The position numbers were made by a program, and so were the translations under genes. DNA of 54,662 bases from an uncultured Bacteriovoracaceae bacterium (GTDB taxonomy: Bacteria > Bdellovibrionota > Bacteriovoracia > Bacteriovoracales > Bacteriovoracaceae). The stretch spans positions 1-54,662 of the forward strand of contig CATLOT010000026.1 of NCBI GenBank assembly GCA_950054155.1, given 5' to 3'. This document shows, one piece after another, positions 16,282 through 24,622 of this stretch. Position 1 is the first letter of the stretch. The number at the start of each line of letters is the position of its first letter. The notes below the pieces were generated by a model. The model was not told the origin of the DNA. It saw only the letters and a program-made list of their open reading frames with translations, and did no database searches.

Positions 16282-17139
16282 ATGACAACAATTCAATCAC
16301 TTGGTGTCGTTGGTGCAGGTCAAATGGGTAGAGGGATCGCTCAAGTTGCAGCAATGAGTGACTATAAAGTTCAACTCTTTGATATCTCAAAGGATTCACT
16401 TGATTTTGCGATGAGCTTTATTGAGAAGCAACTTAATAGAGGTGTTGAAAAAGGGAAGTGGGATCAGGACTTTGTTAAGAAAACAATGGGAAATCTCAAT
16501 CCTATTACTGATATGAGTGCCCTTGGTCAGGCAGATCTGCTTATTGAGGCAGCCACAGAAAATAAAGAAATTAAGTTTAAAATCTTCCAGCAGCTCGATG
16601 AAGTGGCTAAGGAAGGAGCGATTCTCGCGACAAATACTTCTTCAATTTCCATTACAGAGATTGCCGCTGTGACGAAGAGACCAGAGAAAGTAGCTGGGAT
16701 GCACTTCATGAATCCGGTTCCCGTTATGAAGCTTGTGGAAGGTATTCGTGGCCTTGAAACAAGTGATGACACTTTTGAGAGTGTTCAAAAGGTATCTGAG
16801 AATATGGGGAAAACTTTTATAAAAGTTAATGACGTTGCTGGCTTTGCAATCAACCGTATTCTTATGCCTATGATTAATGAAGCTATTTATGCTCATTATG
16901 AAGGTGTTGCGACTTGTGAGGATATCGATACCGGAATGAAGCTTGGAACTAATCAGCCGATGGGGCCATTTGAACTTGCAGACTTTATTGGTCTTGATAC
17001 TTGTCTTGCGATTATGGAAGTTCTTCATGACGGACTTGGAGATACAAAATACCGTCCGTGTCCGCTTTTAAAGAAATACGTTTTAGCGGGAAGAATGGGA
17101 CGAAAATCAGGAAGAGGTTTCTATGTTTATAACAAATAA
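16282..17139 (+). CDS. 3-hydroxyacyl-CoA (3-hydroxybutanoyl-CoA) dehydrogenase
   Basis: Oxidises 3-hydroxyacyl-CoA with NAD(P) in beta-oxidation or the reverse in butanoyl-CoA synthesis. The 285-residue monofunctional form has the Rossmann motif [12 protein letters not shown], the NTSSISIT loop, the catalytic His in [14 protein letters not shown] and the dimerisation motif [20 protein letters not shown] stands before the ATG. It overlaps the enoyl-CoA hydratase gene by 17 nt and shares a promoter with it. Length and sequence are close to the hbd/paaH group, but chain-length preference cannot be read. Confidence 0.93.
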   Translation: MTTIQSLGVVGAGQMGRGIAQVAAMSDYKVQLFDISKDSLDFAMSFIEKQLNRGVEKGKWDQDFVKKTMGNLNPITDMSALGQADLLIEAATENKEIKFKIFQQLDEVAKEGAILATNTSSISITEIAAVTKRPEKVAGMHFMNPVPVMKLVEGIRGLETSDDTFESVQKVSENMGKTFIKVNDVAGFAINRILMPMINEAIYAHYEGVATCEDIDTGMKLGTNQPMGPFELADFIGLDTCLAIMEVLHDGLGDTKYRPCPLLKKYVLAGRMGRKSGRGFYVYNK

Positions 17140-17929
17140 TTACGAGACGATTACATTTGAAGTTAAGGAAGGCATTGGTCATTTAACGATCAATCGTGAA
17201 AAGAAGCTTAACGCTCTTAATTCAACCGTTCTTAGTGAGCTTAAGACGCTCTTAAATCATCTTATTGAAGAGGATAAGGGTCAGACCGTAAAAGGTGTTC
17301 TTGTTACTGGCGCTGGAGAAAAGGCTTTTATTGCCGGAGCGGATATCGCTCAAATGCAGGATATGAATGTCGAGGAAGCGAGAGAGTTTGGAGCTCTAGG
17401 ACAGGAAGTAACACTCCTCTTTGAAAGACTACCTATGCCGGTAATTGCATGCGTGAATGGTTTTGCTCTCGGTGGTGGTTGTGAGATGGCGATGGCCTGT
17501 GACTTTATTTACGCCACGGAAACAGCTGTTTTTGGCCAGCCTGAAGTGAAGCTTGGACTTATTCCAGGCTTTGGTGGCACTCAAAGACTTTCAAAGGTCG
17601 TCGGCAGAAATAGGGCCAAGGAAATCATCTATACAGGTCGCAATGTGAAAGCTGAAGAGGCCTTGAGAATCGGCCTTGCTGTTAAGCTCTTTGCTTCAAA
17701 GGATGAAATGATTGCAGGGGCCCTTAAGACCTTTTCTTTCATGACGACGAATAGTCCTAATGCTATCAAAATCTCTAAGCAAGTGATGAATGGTGGCAAT
17801 GACCTGACTGTCGAAAAAGGTCTGGGGCTTGAGCTTGATCAATTTGCTGCTGTCTTTTCTTCAGAAGATATGAAAGAAGGAACGAAGGCTTTTGTTGAAA
17901 AGCGCGCCCCTAATTTTACGGGCAACTAA
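17123..17929 (+). CDS. enoyl-CoA hydratase (crotonase family)
   Basis: Adds water to 2-enoyl-CoA to give 3-hydroxyacyl-CoA. The 268-residue product carries the oxyanion-hole and catalytic regions: [29 protein letters not shown] (first catalytic Glu) and [20 protein letters not shown] (second Glu). It starts inside the preceding dehydrogenase gene and is followed after 44 nt by an acyl-CoA dehydrogenase, making a three-step beta-oxidation block. Both catalytic Glu point to true hydratase activity. Confidence 0.93.
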   Translation: MFITNNYETITFEVKEGIGHLTINREKKLNALNSTVLSELKTLLNHLIEEDKGQTVKGVLVTGAGEKAFIAGADIAQMQDMNVEEAREFGALGQEVTLLFERLPMPVIACVNGFALGGGCEMAMACDFIYATETAVFGQPEVKLGLIPGFGGTQRLSKVVGRNRAKEIIYTGRNVKAEEALRIGLAVKLFASKDEMIAGALKTFSFMTTNSPNAIKISKQVMNGGNDLTVEKGLGLELDQFAAVFSSEDMKEGTKAFVEKRAPNFTGN

Positions 17930-17973
17930 AGAAGAAAGTATTTTAGACGAGATAATATAAAGAGGACGACGAT

Positions 17974-19113
17974 ATGACATTAGAAGATTACAGAGAATTA
18001 AGAGAGATGGTTGCTAAGTTCAGTGATGCTGAAGTTGCCCCTCTTGCTGCTGAGATTGATGAAAAGGGACAAATCCCAAAAGAGTTGATTGCCAAAGTAG
18101 CAGAGAACGGATTTCTTGGAAGTTATATTCCTGAGGAATACGGTGGCGCTGGTATGGATTACATGAGCTACGCTCTCATTGTAGAAGAAGTCTCTCGGGG
18201 ATGTGCTTCGACTGGTGTTCTTATCTCGGCCCACACTTCTCTTTCAGTTTGGCCGATTCTTGCTTACGGAACAGAAGAGCAAAAGAAGAAGTATCTTCCC
18301 AAGATGGCTTCTGGTGAGTGGATTGGTTGTTTCTGTCTTTCTGAGCCAAATGCGGGATCAGATGCTGGATCTTTGACAACTTATGCTGAAGACCAGGGAG
18401 ATCATTACATCCTTAACGGATCTAAGAACTGGATTACGAATGGAGTTGAAGCTGATGTCGCTGTTGTCTTTGCTAAGACAGAGAAGACGGATAACCACAA
18501 AGGTATGTCAGCTTTTATTGTTGAGACCGCATGGGATGGTTTTGAAGTTCAAAAGAAAGAAGACAAGCTTGGAATTCGCGGGAGCTCTACAACGGCTATT
18601 GCCATTGAAAATCTTAAGGTTCCTAAAGAAAACCTTCTTGGAAAAGAGAAGAAAGGTTTTAGCATTGGTCTAGCGACACTTGATGGTGGACGTATTGGGA
18701 TTGCTGCTCAAGCCCTTGGAATTGCAGAAGCTGCTTTTCGTTATGCTAAGAAATACTCTCTTGAGCGTGTTCAATTTGGTAAGCCGATTGGCGACCTTCA
18801 AGCGATTCAATTTATTCTTGCGGATATGAGTACAAAGATTGCTGCTTCTCGTCTTTTGATTGCAGAAGCAAGTCGCCTTAAGGATCTTAATCAGCCCTAT
18901 TCTAAAGAGGCGGCCCAGGCTAAGGTCTTTGCAGCTGAAGCGGCGATGTGGATTACGACTAAGGCCATCCAAGTTCTTGGTGGAAATGGTTACGTAAAGG
19001 AGTATCCTGTTGAGCGTCATTTTAGAGATGCTAAGATCACAGAGATTTACGAAGGGACCTCTGAGGTTCAGCGACTCGTTATCGCAGCAAACGAACTTAA
19101 AGAGCTGCGTTAA
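17974..19113 (+). CDS. short-chain acyl-CoA dehydrogenase
   Basis: FAD enzyme that oxidises acyl-CoA to 2-enoyl-CoA and passes electrons to ETF. The 379-residue protein has CLSEPNAGSDAG, NGSKNWITNG, the ERVQFGKPIG flavin motif, IQVLGGNGY and the C-terminal catalytic Glu in IYEGTSEVQR, the position used by short/medium-chain enzymes. SD GAGGACGA precedes the ATG. With the hydratase and 3-hydroxyacyl-CoA dehydrogenase before it and a thiolase at 21866, it covers a full butanoyl-CoA-type cycle. ETF genes are not in the window. Confidence 0.92.
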   Translation: MTLEDYRELREMVAKFSDAEVAPLAAEIDEKGQIPKELIAKVAENGFLGSYIPEEYGGAGMDYMSYALIVEEVSRGCASTGVLISAHTSLSVWPILAYGTEEQKKKYLPKMASGEWIGCFCLSEPNAGSDAGSLTTYAEDQGDHYILNGSKNWITNGVEADVAVVFAKTEKTDNHKGMSAFIVETAWDGFEVQKKEDKLGIRGSSTTAIAIENLKVPKENLLGKEKKGFSIGLATLDGGRIGIAAQALGIAEAAFRYAKKYSLERVQFGKPIGDLQAIQFILADMSTKIAASRLLIAEASRLKDLNQPYSKEAAQAKVFAAEAAMWITTKAIQVLGGNGYVKEYPVERHFRDAKITEIYEGTSEVQRLVIAANELKELR

Positions 19114-19201
19114 AAGGTTGTGAATTCTTTTGCCTAAGGCTAGCTTAAGTGCTACCAATGGAGATTACGTGGTTTTAAAAAAGATTTTGGAGAAGGTAGG
19201 T

Positions 19202-20275
19202 ATGGCCAAGAAGAAAACGGCTAAGAAAGCTGCTAAGAAAAAGACAACTCGCGCAAAAACGGCGAAGAAGACTTCAAAGAAGTCGACGGCTTCCAAGAAA
19301 AAGACTGCGAAGAAAGTCACTAAAAAGACAGCGAAGAAAACAGCAAAGAAAACGACCAAGAAAACGGCTAAGAAAACTGCGAAGAAGACGGCCAAGAAAA
19401 CGGCTAAGAAAACCGCTAAGAAGACGGCTAAGAAAGTTGCGAAGAAAACAACTACCGCCAAGAAAAAAGCAGCTAAGAAAGTTGCAAAGAAAACCACGGC
19501 AGCCAAGAAGAAGGTAGCAAAGAAAAAAGTAGCCAAGAAAACGACTGCAGCTAAAAAGAAAGCAGCGAAGAAGGTGACTAAGAAGGTTGCAAAGAAAGTG
19601 ACGAAGAAGACAACAGCGGCTAAGAAAAAGGTTGCTAAGAAAGTGACTAAGAAGGCTGCTCCTAAAGCTGCACCTGCTAAAAAAACGGCTGCACCAAAGA
19701 AAGTTGAGGCTGTTGAAAAAGCAACTCCTAAAAAGACAAAAACTGCAGCTAAGAAAACAGTTGAGGTGGAGTCAAATCAACTGGATCTTGATCTGACAAA
19801 ATCACAAAAGAAGACCATTGCGAGTGAAGCGAGAGAAAAGGTTTCTGAAAGTATTGGAGATCTCAATGGAGAGTATTCTCTTAAAGAGATTTTTCAGGCT
19901 ATTAAAACTCTTGAATTTTATACTTCTGACAGCGATGAGTGTTTAGCTCGTGGTTGTGAGAACCCAGCGACAACCTCTGGTTACTGTCGTTTTCACTATA
20001 TCTCATCTTGGAAAGATATTAAGAAGAAGCAGCGAATCCTCGAAGAGGGACAGCTTCAAGAATTTATCGAAGGTCTTGTTGAGAAATATCCTATTAAGTT
20101 CATCGAAAGTCTTGTTAGTGACCTCACTGACGAGAAGTCTTTCTTCGCTATCCTAAAAGAGATGGATATCGATGCAGATGAAGAGTCTTATGAAGATATC
20201 GAAGAAGGTGATGATGATGATCAAGACATCGCCTTTGAAACGAAGGGTTCTGCTTCTCCTCGCTTTGAGGAATAA
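19202..20275 (+). CDS. histone H1-like lysine-rich protein with C-terminal Cys3His module
   Basis: About 357 residues from ATG 19202, chosen because GGAGAAGG stands just before it and the product then starts MAKKKTAKKAAKKK. Residues 2 to about 190 are repeats of AKK(T/V/A)AKK type, as in bacterial H1-like DNA-compacting proteins. The C-terminal third is quite different: acidic and folded-looking, with C247-x4-C252-x9-C262-x2-H265 (ending GYCRFHY), a likely zinc site, then helical sequence and an acidic tail (EEGDDDDQD). The basic arm should bind DNA; the job of the C-terminal domain is unknown. A weak promoter candidate lies at about 19130. Confidence 0.85.
   Translation: MAKKKTAKKAAKKKTTRAKTAKKTSKKSTASKKKTAKKVTKKTAKKTAKKTTKKTAKKTAKKTAKKTAKKTAKKTAKKVAKKTTTAKKKAAKKVAKKTTAAKKKVAKKKVAKKTTAAKKKAAKKVTKKVAKKVTKKTTAAKKKVAKKVTKKAAPKAAPAKKTAAPKKVEAVEKATPKKTKTAAKKTVEVESNQLDLDLTKSQKKTIASEAREKVSESIGDLNGEYSLKEIFQAIKTLEFYTSDSDECLARGCENPATTSGYCRFHYISSWKDIKKKQRILEEGQLQEFIEGLVEKYPIKFIESLVSDLTDEKSFFAILKEMDIDADEESYEDIEEGDDDDQDIAFETKGSASPRFEE
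19208..19672 (+). repeat. imperfect tandem AAG/AAA-rich coding repeats
   Basis: Short units of the type GCN-AAG-AAA-ACN repeated dozens of times encode the Lys/Ala/Thr arm of the histone-like protein. Synonymous codons vary between units, so the repeat is kept at protein level rather than being a recent DNA expansion. Confidence 0.8.
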
Positions 20276-20296
20276 GGAAGGACCCTCCTTTTTTTA
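20274..20296 (+). terminator. probable terminator after the histone-like gene
   Basis: AAGGA and TCCTT can form a short imperfect stem overlapping the stop codon, followed by a run of T. The stem has a mismatch, so the strength is uncertain. Confidence 0.45.
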
Positions 20297-20298
20297 CT

Positions 20299-20973
20299 TT
20301 AATAGAAAGAATGAGTGCCATTTCCTAGAGCAATATTAATCTCTAAGAGGTGGCCTTTTTCTGTCGCTTTAAAAGAGTTCTCGCTATTTCCGGCAGCAAT
20401 ACTCATGACTGTTGAGATCTTTGATCCCTTAGGACTTGAAAGGGATGCATTACCCGTCGCTATACTAATAATTTGAGACTTTCCAGTTTCTGGAAAGGTT
20501 GTATTAATGAGCTCTAGGTTACCGGCAGAGAGTTGAATGTTGACGGGATGAGCACCTTCTTTCCATGTGACGTTTCCTGCCGCAAGTTCTAGGTTGAGAG
20601 AAGAGAGCTTGACCTTACCTTCGATGCTTCCTGCATCCTGAAAGAGATGGAGCTTTGTGTTTTCTTTTAAAGTGAGGCTCCACTTCATTTCACATCCTGT
20701 GCTTCCGGTGAAGGAAGTATTTTCAACCATAACTTTGAGAGTTCCGTTTTCATCTTTCTCTCTTAGCTGACACCACTCGCGCCATTCCTTCTTTTGATAG
20801 CTGAGTTCGTTCTTATCACCAGAGGAAATGCTGATTTCACCGATCTCATTATCTAAATAGATATTTTCACTTTCAGTGAAAATCGTTACGGATTTTGTGT
20901 ATTTGGCTTCACCTTCATTTTGGCAACTGTTGATAAAGGTAAAGAGAAGAAAGAGGGGGATTATTGATTTAAT
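20299..20973 (-). CDS. lipoprotein with repeated xGN motifs (DUF4097-like), probable ATT start
   Basis: The frame is open from 20973 to 20299 (224 residues). The first part reads as a lipoprotein signal, KSIIPLFLLFTFINSC, but no ATG, GTG or TTG precedes it; ATT 20973, with GGAGG 4 nt upstream, is the best start, and ATA 20964 the second choice. Starting at the ATG 20730 would cut away the signal and about 80 residues of good coding sequence. The mature part has five strands ending in GN (AAGN, SAGN, ATGN, AAGN, ALGN), a beta-helix-like pattern seen in DUF4097/DUF2807 putative adhesins. It overlaps the upstream gene by 13 nt and is probably translationally coupled to it. Confidence 0.65.
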   Translation of the reverse strand: MKSIIPLFLLFTFINSCQNEGEAKYTKSVTIFTESENIYLDNEIGEISISSGDKNELSYQKKEWREWCQLREKDENGTLKVMVENTSFTGSTGCEMKWSLTLKENTKLHLFQDAGSIEGKVKLSSLNLELAAGNVTWKEGAHPVNIQLSAGNLELINTTFPETGKSQIISIATGNASLSSPKGSKISTVMSIAAGNSENSFKATEKGHLLEINIALGNGTHSFY

Positions 20974-21401
20974 AGGGCCTCCGCTTGAATCGTTAGGGCG
21001 ACATTTTCCCGGCTAATAATATAGTGGAAGCTAATATCTTTATAAGTTGCCTCAGTCCAAACACTTATGTAGTCATTCCACTCAAGATCTGCAAAGTAAG
21101 TGTCAAAGAAGACACCCATGGAGTCAATGATGGTATCGAGAACTTTTTCGGGATCATTATTCTTCTCATCAAGGTCCATGCTAACAATATAAGAAACAGG
21201 AGCCTCTTCGAGACGATCTGGGTTATAGAGGCCAACGGCAAGAAAGAACTCATCAGGATAGGTGAGACCGTGAACTTGAAAGGCTTTTCCTTGTCCATCA
21301 CACTGCTCTTTGTAGACCTTGTAGAGGACATCCTCAATTTTTGTACGCCAAGCTTCGGGAAGTAGGATTCCTGGTTTTGACTGGTCTTTGCGTGAGAGCA
21401 T
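20961..21401 (-). CDS. uncharacterised 146-residue protein
   Basis: I do not recognise a family. The protein starts MLSRKDQSKPG with AAGGAG before the ATG, has no signal peptide or membrane helix, and contains mixed alpha/beta sequence with several aromatic residues (YIVSMDLDE, FFDTYFADLEW). The end overlaps the lipoprotein gene 20299-20973, so the two probably form a small operon. Cytoplasmic location is the simplest reading. Confidence 0.65.
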   Translation of the reverse strand: MLSRKDQSKPGILLPEAWRTKIEDVLYKVYKEQCDGQGKAFQVHGLTYPDEFFLAVGLYNPDRLEEAPVSYIVSMDLDEKNNDPEKVLDTIIDSMGVFFDTYFADLEWNDYISVWTEATYKDISFHYIISRENVALTIQAEALLNQ

Positions 21402-21478
21402 AATTTCTCCTTACTCTTTAAGTGTTTTGACTGAATTATGATGCAAAACATACACTAGAGAGACGGAGGCGGTAAAGA

Positions 21479-21793
21479 ATGGATTTCTCTCAGATAATTT
21501 CAAAGTCTAAATTTCTCTTTGATTGGGGTAATCAAAATCCCCCACAAGACTTCAAAGTGACAGAGGTTGGGCCCGACTTTATCAATTTTAATAGACCTTT
21601 GAGTGACAGGGGAGAGGCCCCGCCTGGCCTTACGATTTCTATTAAGGTGCGTCACCGCTGGCACGAGCACGAGTTCACTGAAATATGCTGGAAAAAAGAT
21701 GAGACAGGTCAAGTGATTGGCCTTGAACTCTCTGGAGACGAAGGAAAAATGCTAGAATGGCGTAAGAGTCTAGAGTTGGGGCTCTGCGTTTAA
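21479..21793 (+). CDS. uncharacterised 104-residue protein
   Basis: A small soluble protein with GGAGG before the ATG. Beta-rich sequence (FKVTEVGPDFINF, LTISIKVRHRW, VIGLELSG) might be a single barrel domain, but the PilZ motifs RxxxR and D/NxSxxG are absent. It stands alone between a divergent small operon and the thiolase gene. No function can be offered. Confidence 0.6.
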   Translation: MDFSQIISKSKFLFDWGNQNPPQDFKVTEVGPDFINFNRPLSDRGEAPPGLTISIKVRHRWHEHEFTEICWKKDETGQVIGLELSGDEGKMLEWRKSLELGLCV

Positions 21794-21865
21794 CCCGTAA
21801 CTCCTATCTCTTTTCCATTCAATATGGTTAAATTCACGCGCTAAATTAATGAATAAGGAGTAAAT

Positions 21866-23026
21866 ATGGCAGTCTATATCTTAGCAGGAAGTCGCACCCC
21901 AAGTGGTTCTTTCCTCGGTTCTCTCTCAAGTGTTCCCGCACCAACTCTCGGTGGCGTGGCCATTAAAGGTGCTCTTGATCGAGTGGGCATGTCCAATGAC
22001 AAGATTGATGAAGTGTTTATGGGAAATGTTGTCCAGGCCGGTGTTGGTCAAGCTCCTGCTCGTCAGGCGGCGCTGAGTGCAGGTCTTCCTGAAAGTGTCT
22101 CTTGTACGACCGTTAATAAAGTTTGTGGCTCAGGTCTCCAGACGATCATCATGGGCTACCAGTCAATTCTCGCGGGAGAGAATTCAACCGTAGTTGCGGG
22201 TGGTATGGAAAATATGAGCCTTGCTCCTCACCTTGTTCCTAACTCAAGAACAGGAAATAAGTTTGGTGCTACTCAAATGAAAGATGCCATGCAATGGGAT
22301 GGTCTCTGGGATGTTTACTCTGATCGCCCAATGGGAAATTGTGCTGAAGAATGTGCCCGTAAGTATAACTTCACAAGAGAAGAGCAAGATAGCTTTTCTA
22401 TTGAATCATTTAAGCGCGCCCAGAAGGCAATTGAAGAGGGAATCTTTAAAAAAGAAATCTCTCCTGTCACAATTAAAACTCGTAAGGGTGAGACCGTTGT
22501 TGAGCAAGATGAAGGTCCTTTTAAAGCTAACTTTGAAAAGATCCCTCAACTAAGACCTGCTTTTGAAAAAGAGGGAACAATTACAGCGGCAAATGCGTCG
22601 ACTATTAATGATGGTGCTGCAGCCGTTCTTCTTGGCGGTGATGAGTATAAAGATCAAGCTAAGTTTAAAATTATTGCTCACGCCAAGCATGCCCATAATC
22701 CAACTTGGTTTACGACAGCTCCCGTTGAAGCAATGAAGAAATGTGCTGAGAAAGGCGGAGTAAACTTAACTGATATTGATCTCTTTGAAATCAATGAAGC
22801 TTTTGCTGTTGTGCCGATGGCGGCGATGAAGGAACTCGATCTTCCTAAAGACCGAGTAAATATCTATGGTGGTGGTGTGAGTTTAGGTCACCCCATTGGT
22901 TGTTCAGGAACTCGTATTGTCGTCACTCTTATGAACGCTCTTGAACACACAAATGGTAGGTACGGAATGGCCTCCATTTGCATCGGAGGCGGAGAAGCTT
23001 TAGCATTGTTAATAGAAAAGATTTAA
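21866..23026 (+). CDS. acetyl-CoA acetyltransferase (thiolase)
   Basis: Thiolase cleaves 3-ketoacyl-CoA or condenses two acetyl-CoA. The 386-residue protein begins with the family pattern AVYILAGSRTPSGSF, has the acyl-accepting Cys87 in NKVCGSGLQ, FEINEAFAVV, GGGVSLGHPIGCSGTR with the catalytic His, and CIGGGEA with the second Cys. AAGGAG precedes the ATG. It supplies the last step for the beta-oxidation block at 16282-19113. The length and motif set fit the biosynthetic/acetoacetyl-CoA (AtoB) type better than FadA, but this is not certain. Confidence 0.93.
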   Translation: MAVYILAGSRTPSGSFLGSLSSVPAPTLGGVAIKGALDRVGMSNDKIDEVFMGNVVQAGVGQAPARQAALSAGLPESVSCTTVNKVCGSGLQTIIMGYQSILAGENSTVVAGGMENMSLAPHLVPNSRTGNKFGATQMKDAMQWDGLWDVYSDRPMGNCAEECARKYNFTREEQDSFSIESFKRAQKAIEEGIFKKEISPVTIKTRKGETVVEQDEGPFKANFEKIPQLRPAFEKEGTITAANASTINDGAAAVLLGGDEYKDQAKFKIIAHAKHAHNPTWFTTAPVEAMKKCAEKGGVNLTDIDLFEINEAFAVVPMAAMKELDLPKDRVNIYGGGVSLGHPIGCSGTRIVVTLMNALEHTNGRYGMASICIGGGEALALLIEKI

Positions 23027-23058
23027 TTAGCTAAACTTCATATTTAGACGAGGATAGG

Positions 23059-24123
23059 ATGTCCGCAGCGGCTCAAGGTCAAAAGAAATCAGGGATCAGG
23101 ACTTTCCAACCAGGGGAAGTCCTCTTTAAAGAAAACGATCCGGCAACGTCACTTTATATTATTCAAAAAGGTCAGATTCGACTCTACCGCCCAAAGGGCA
23201 GGGGATTTGTCGATCTGGCCATTTTACGTTCTGGTGAAGTTATTGGTGAAATGGCCTACTTTGATGAGAAGAGCCGTAGGCGTTCTTGTAGTGCAGCCGC
23301 TATTGTTACCACAGATGTCATTGAGATCTCCTTTGTCGCTTTTGCAAAGACGATGGAAGGGCTTAATCCCTGGTTTAAAACAATCATTAACACACTTGCT
23401 GACCGCCTAAGAAAGACCAATGAAAGAGTTAAAGAGCTTGAGTCTAATAGTGTTGGCTTTGGTGCGGGTGGGAAGGTTGCTGACTACGTCTTTTTCCACA
23501 ATAGTGATGTGATTCGTGCCCTTGCCACAATTTATCTCGTCTATAAGGCCCACGGAGAAGTTCTTGATAATGGTTCAACTCAGATCCATATGAACAAACT
23601 CAAATTCTATCTCTTTGATGTCTACAATGTGCCTGAAATTAAGTTTGAAGAATTTCTCGCTCTCCTCAAGGAGACCGGTATGATTGAGATGGTTAAAGAT
23701 GACGATGGCCTTCCTAAAAATCTGAGAACGCAGAATGTGGATCAATTTAGGTCAATAAGTGTTTTCTTAAATCAGCAGCGTCTTGTTGATGATGCTAAGA
23801 AAATTTCTATCTCCACAAAGTGTGAGCGTTTCTTAAGTCGAGTGATTGAACAGCTAAAAGCGGCTGACAAGCCTCAGGCCATGGCGGATATTTCCGCAAT
23901 TCTCAATGACTTTAAAGAGAGGAATGTTCCTATTTCTGATGAAGACTTTAGAGATGCTATTCAGTCAGGTCTTGCTGAAGATATCTTGGTGGGGGAAGGG
24001 AATACCTTAACTTCTGTCATTAATATCGAAAAACTTCGCTTAGTCTTTCCCTCTCTCGTCGTTCAAAATGCCATTAAGAAGGTGAATGAGATAAAAGCGA
24101 AGCAAGGTGAATCAAAGTACTAG
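23059..24123 (+). CDS. cyclic-nucleotide-binding-domain protein
   Basis: A 354-residue protein with an N-terminal cNMP-binding fold (about 15-135): FQPGEVLFKENDPATSLYIIQKGQIRLY, a GEVIGEMAYFDEKSRRRSCSA phosphate-binding cassette, and the long C helix after it. The cassette has RRRS where CRP has RSA, so cNMP binding is plausible but not assured. The remaining 220 residues are helical with no CRP-type helix-turn-helix that I can see, so it may not be a classical transcription factor. It follows the thiolase by 32 nt. Its stop overlaps that of the convergent gene 24120-24587. Confidence 0.8.
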   Translation: MSAAAQGQKKSGIRTFQPGEVLFKENDPATSLYIIQKGQIRLYRPKGRGFVDLAILRSGEVIGEMAYFDEKSRRRSCSAAAIVTTDVIEISFVAFAKTMEGLNPWFKTIINTLADRLRKTNERVKELESNSVGFGAGGKVADYVFFHNSDVIRALATIYLVYKAHGEVLDNGSTQIHMNKLKFYLFDVYNVPEIKFEEFLALLKETGMIEMVKDDDGLPKNLRTQNVDQFRSISVFLNQQRLVDDAKKISISTKCERFLSRVIEQLKAADKPQAMADISAILNDFKERNVPISDEDFRDAIQSGLAEDILVGEGNTLTSVINIEKLRLVFPSLVVQNAIKKVNEIKAKQGESKY

Positions 24124-24587
24124 TCATTCTTGACTTCGTAATCGGCTTCAAAGGTATCGCTGTCACTCACATTGTAGCGGGGTGTTCCTTGGTAATCATC
24201 ACGCTTGGTATTGATATCGGCACGAAAGCGCATAGGACGACCTCGATTAATGACAATCGATTTCTCTGAAGTTTCTCCCCCTAAGGCCACGAGCCAAGCA
24301 ATGAGAACGAGAATGGGATTACTTTGCCAATATGTCGTTGTTGCTAAAAAGGCCACAAGAAAGCGTGGACTGATAAGCCAAGCAAGCCACCACAGAAGTC
24401 CGCCACTGGCCACTGAGCTAAAGAGTAGGGTGAGTCTTGGAAAGAGAGTCACAAAGAAGAGAAAGAAAACTCCACGATATTCCCAGTAGTTATCCGTTCC
24501 AAATGGAATTTCAAGGACGTTCATCATGATTGTTGATGCGCCGGTGATGCAGAGAAAAACAATGAGAATCTTAGTTAAATCTTTCAT
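24120..24587 (-). CDS. small membrane protein, uncharacterised
   Basis: A 155-residue protein with about four hydrophobic segments (IVFLCITGASTIMMNVL, YRGVFFLFFVTLF, LLWWLAWLI, NPILVLIAWLVAL) and a charged tail of about 45 residues containing two basic stretches. I recognise no family. It lies 35 nt downstream of bpt on the same strand, so it is probably cotranscribed with the vWA-lipoprotein and bpt genes. Confidence 0.65.
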   Translation of the reverse strand: MKDLTKILIVFLCITGASTIMMNVLEIPFGTDNYWEYRGVFFLFFVTLFPRLTLLFSSVASGGLLWWLAWLISPRFLVAFLATTTYWQSNPILVLIAWLVALGGETSEKSIVINRGRPMRFRADINTKRDDYQGTPRYNVSDSDTFEADYEVKND

Positions 24588-24622
24588 TCCTCATTGGTAG
24601 ACCATCTCTTACATAAAGGCAA

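Noticed and set aside
19165-19536. Phe/Ala-rich open frame on the minus strand opposite the histone-like gene
   Set aside because: It is the mirror of the Lys-rich repeats; no start signal or protein-like sequence.
19208-19672. DNA satellite or mobile repeat
   Set aside because: Repeat lies within one coding frame with varying synonymous codons.
20299-20730. Lipoprotein gene starting at ATG 20730
   Set aside because: It would remove a perfect lipoprotein signal and about 80 residues of good coding sequence in the same frame.
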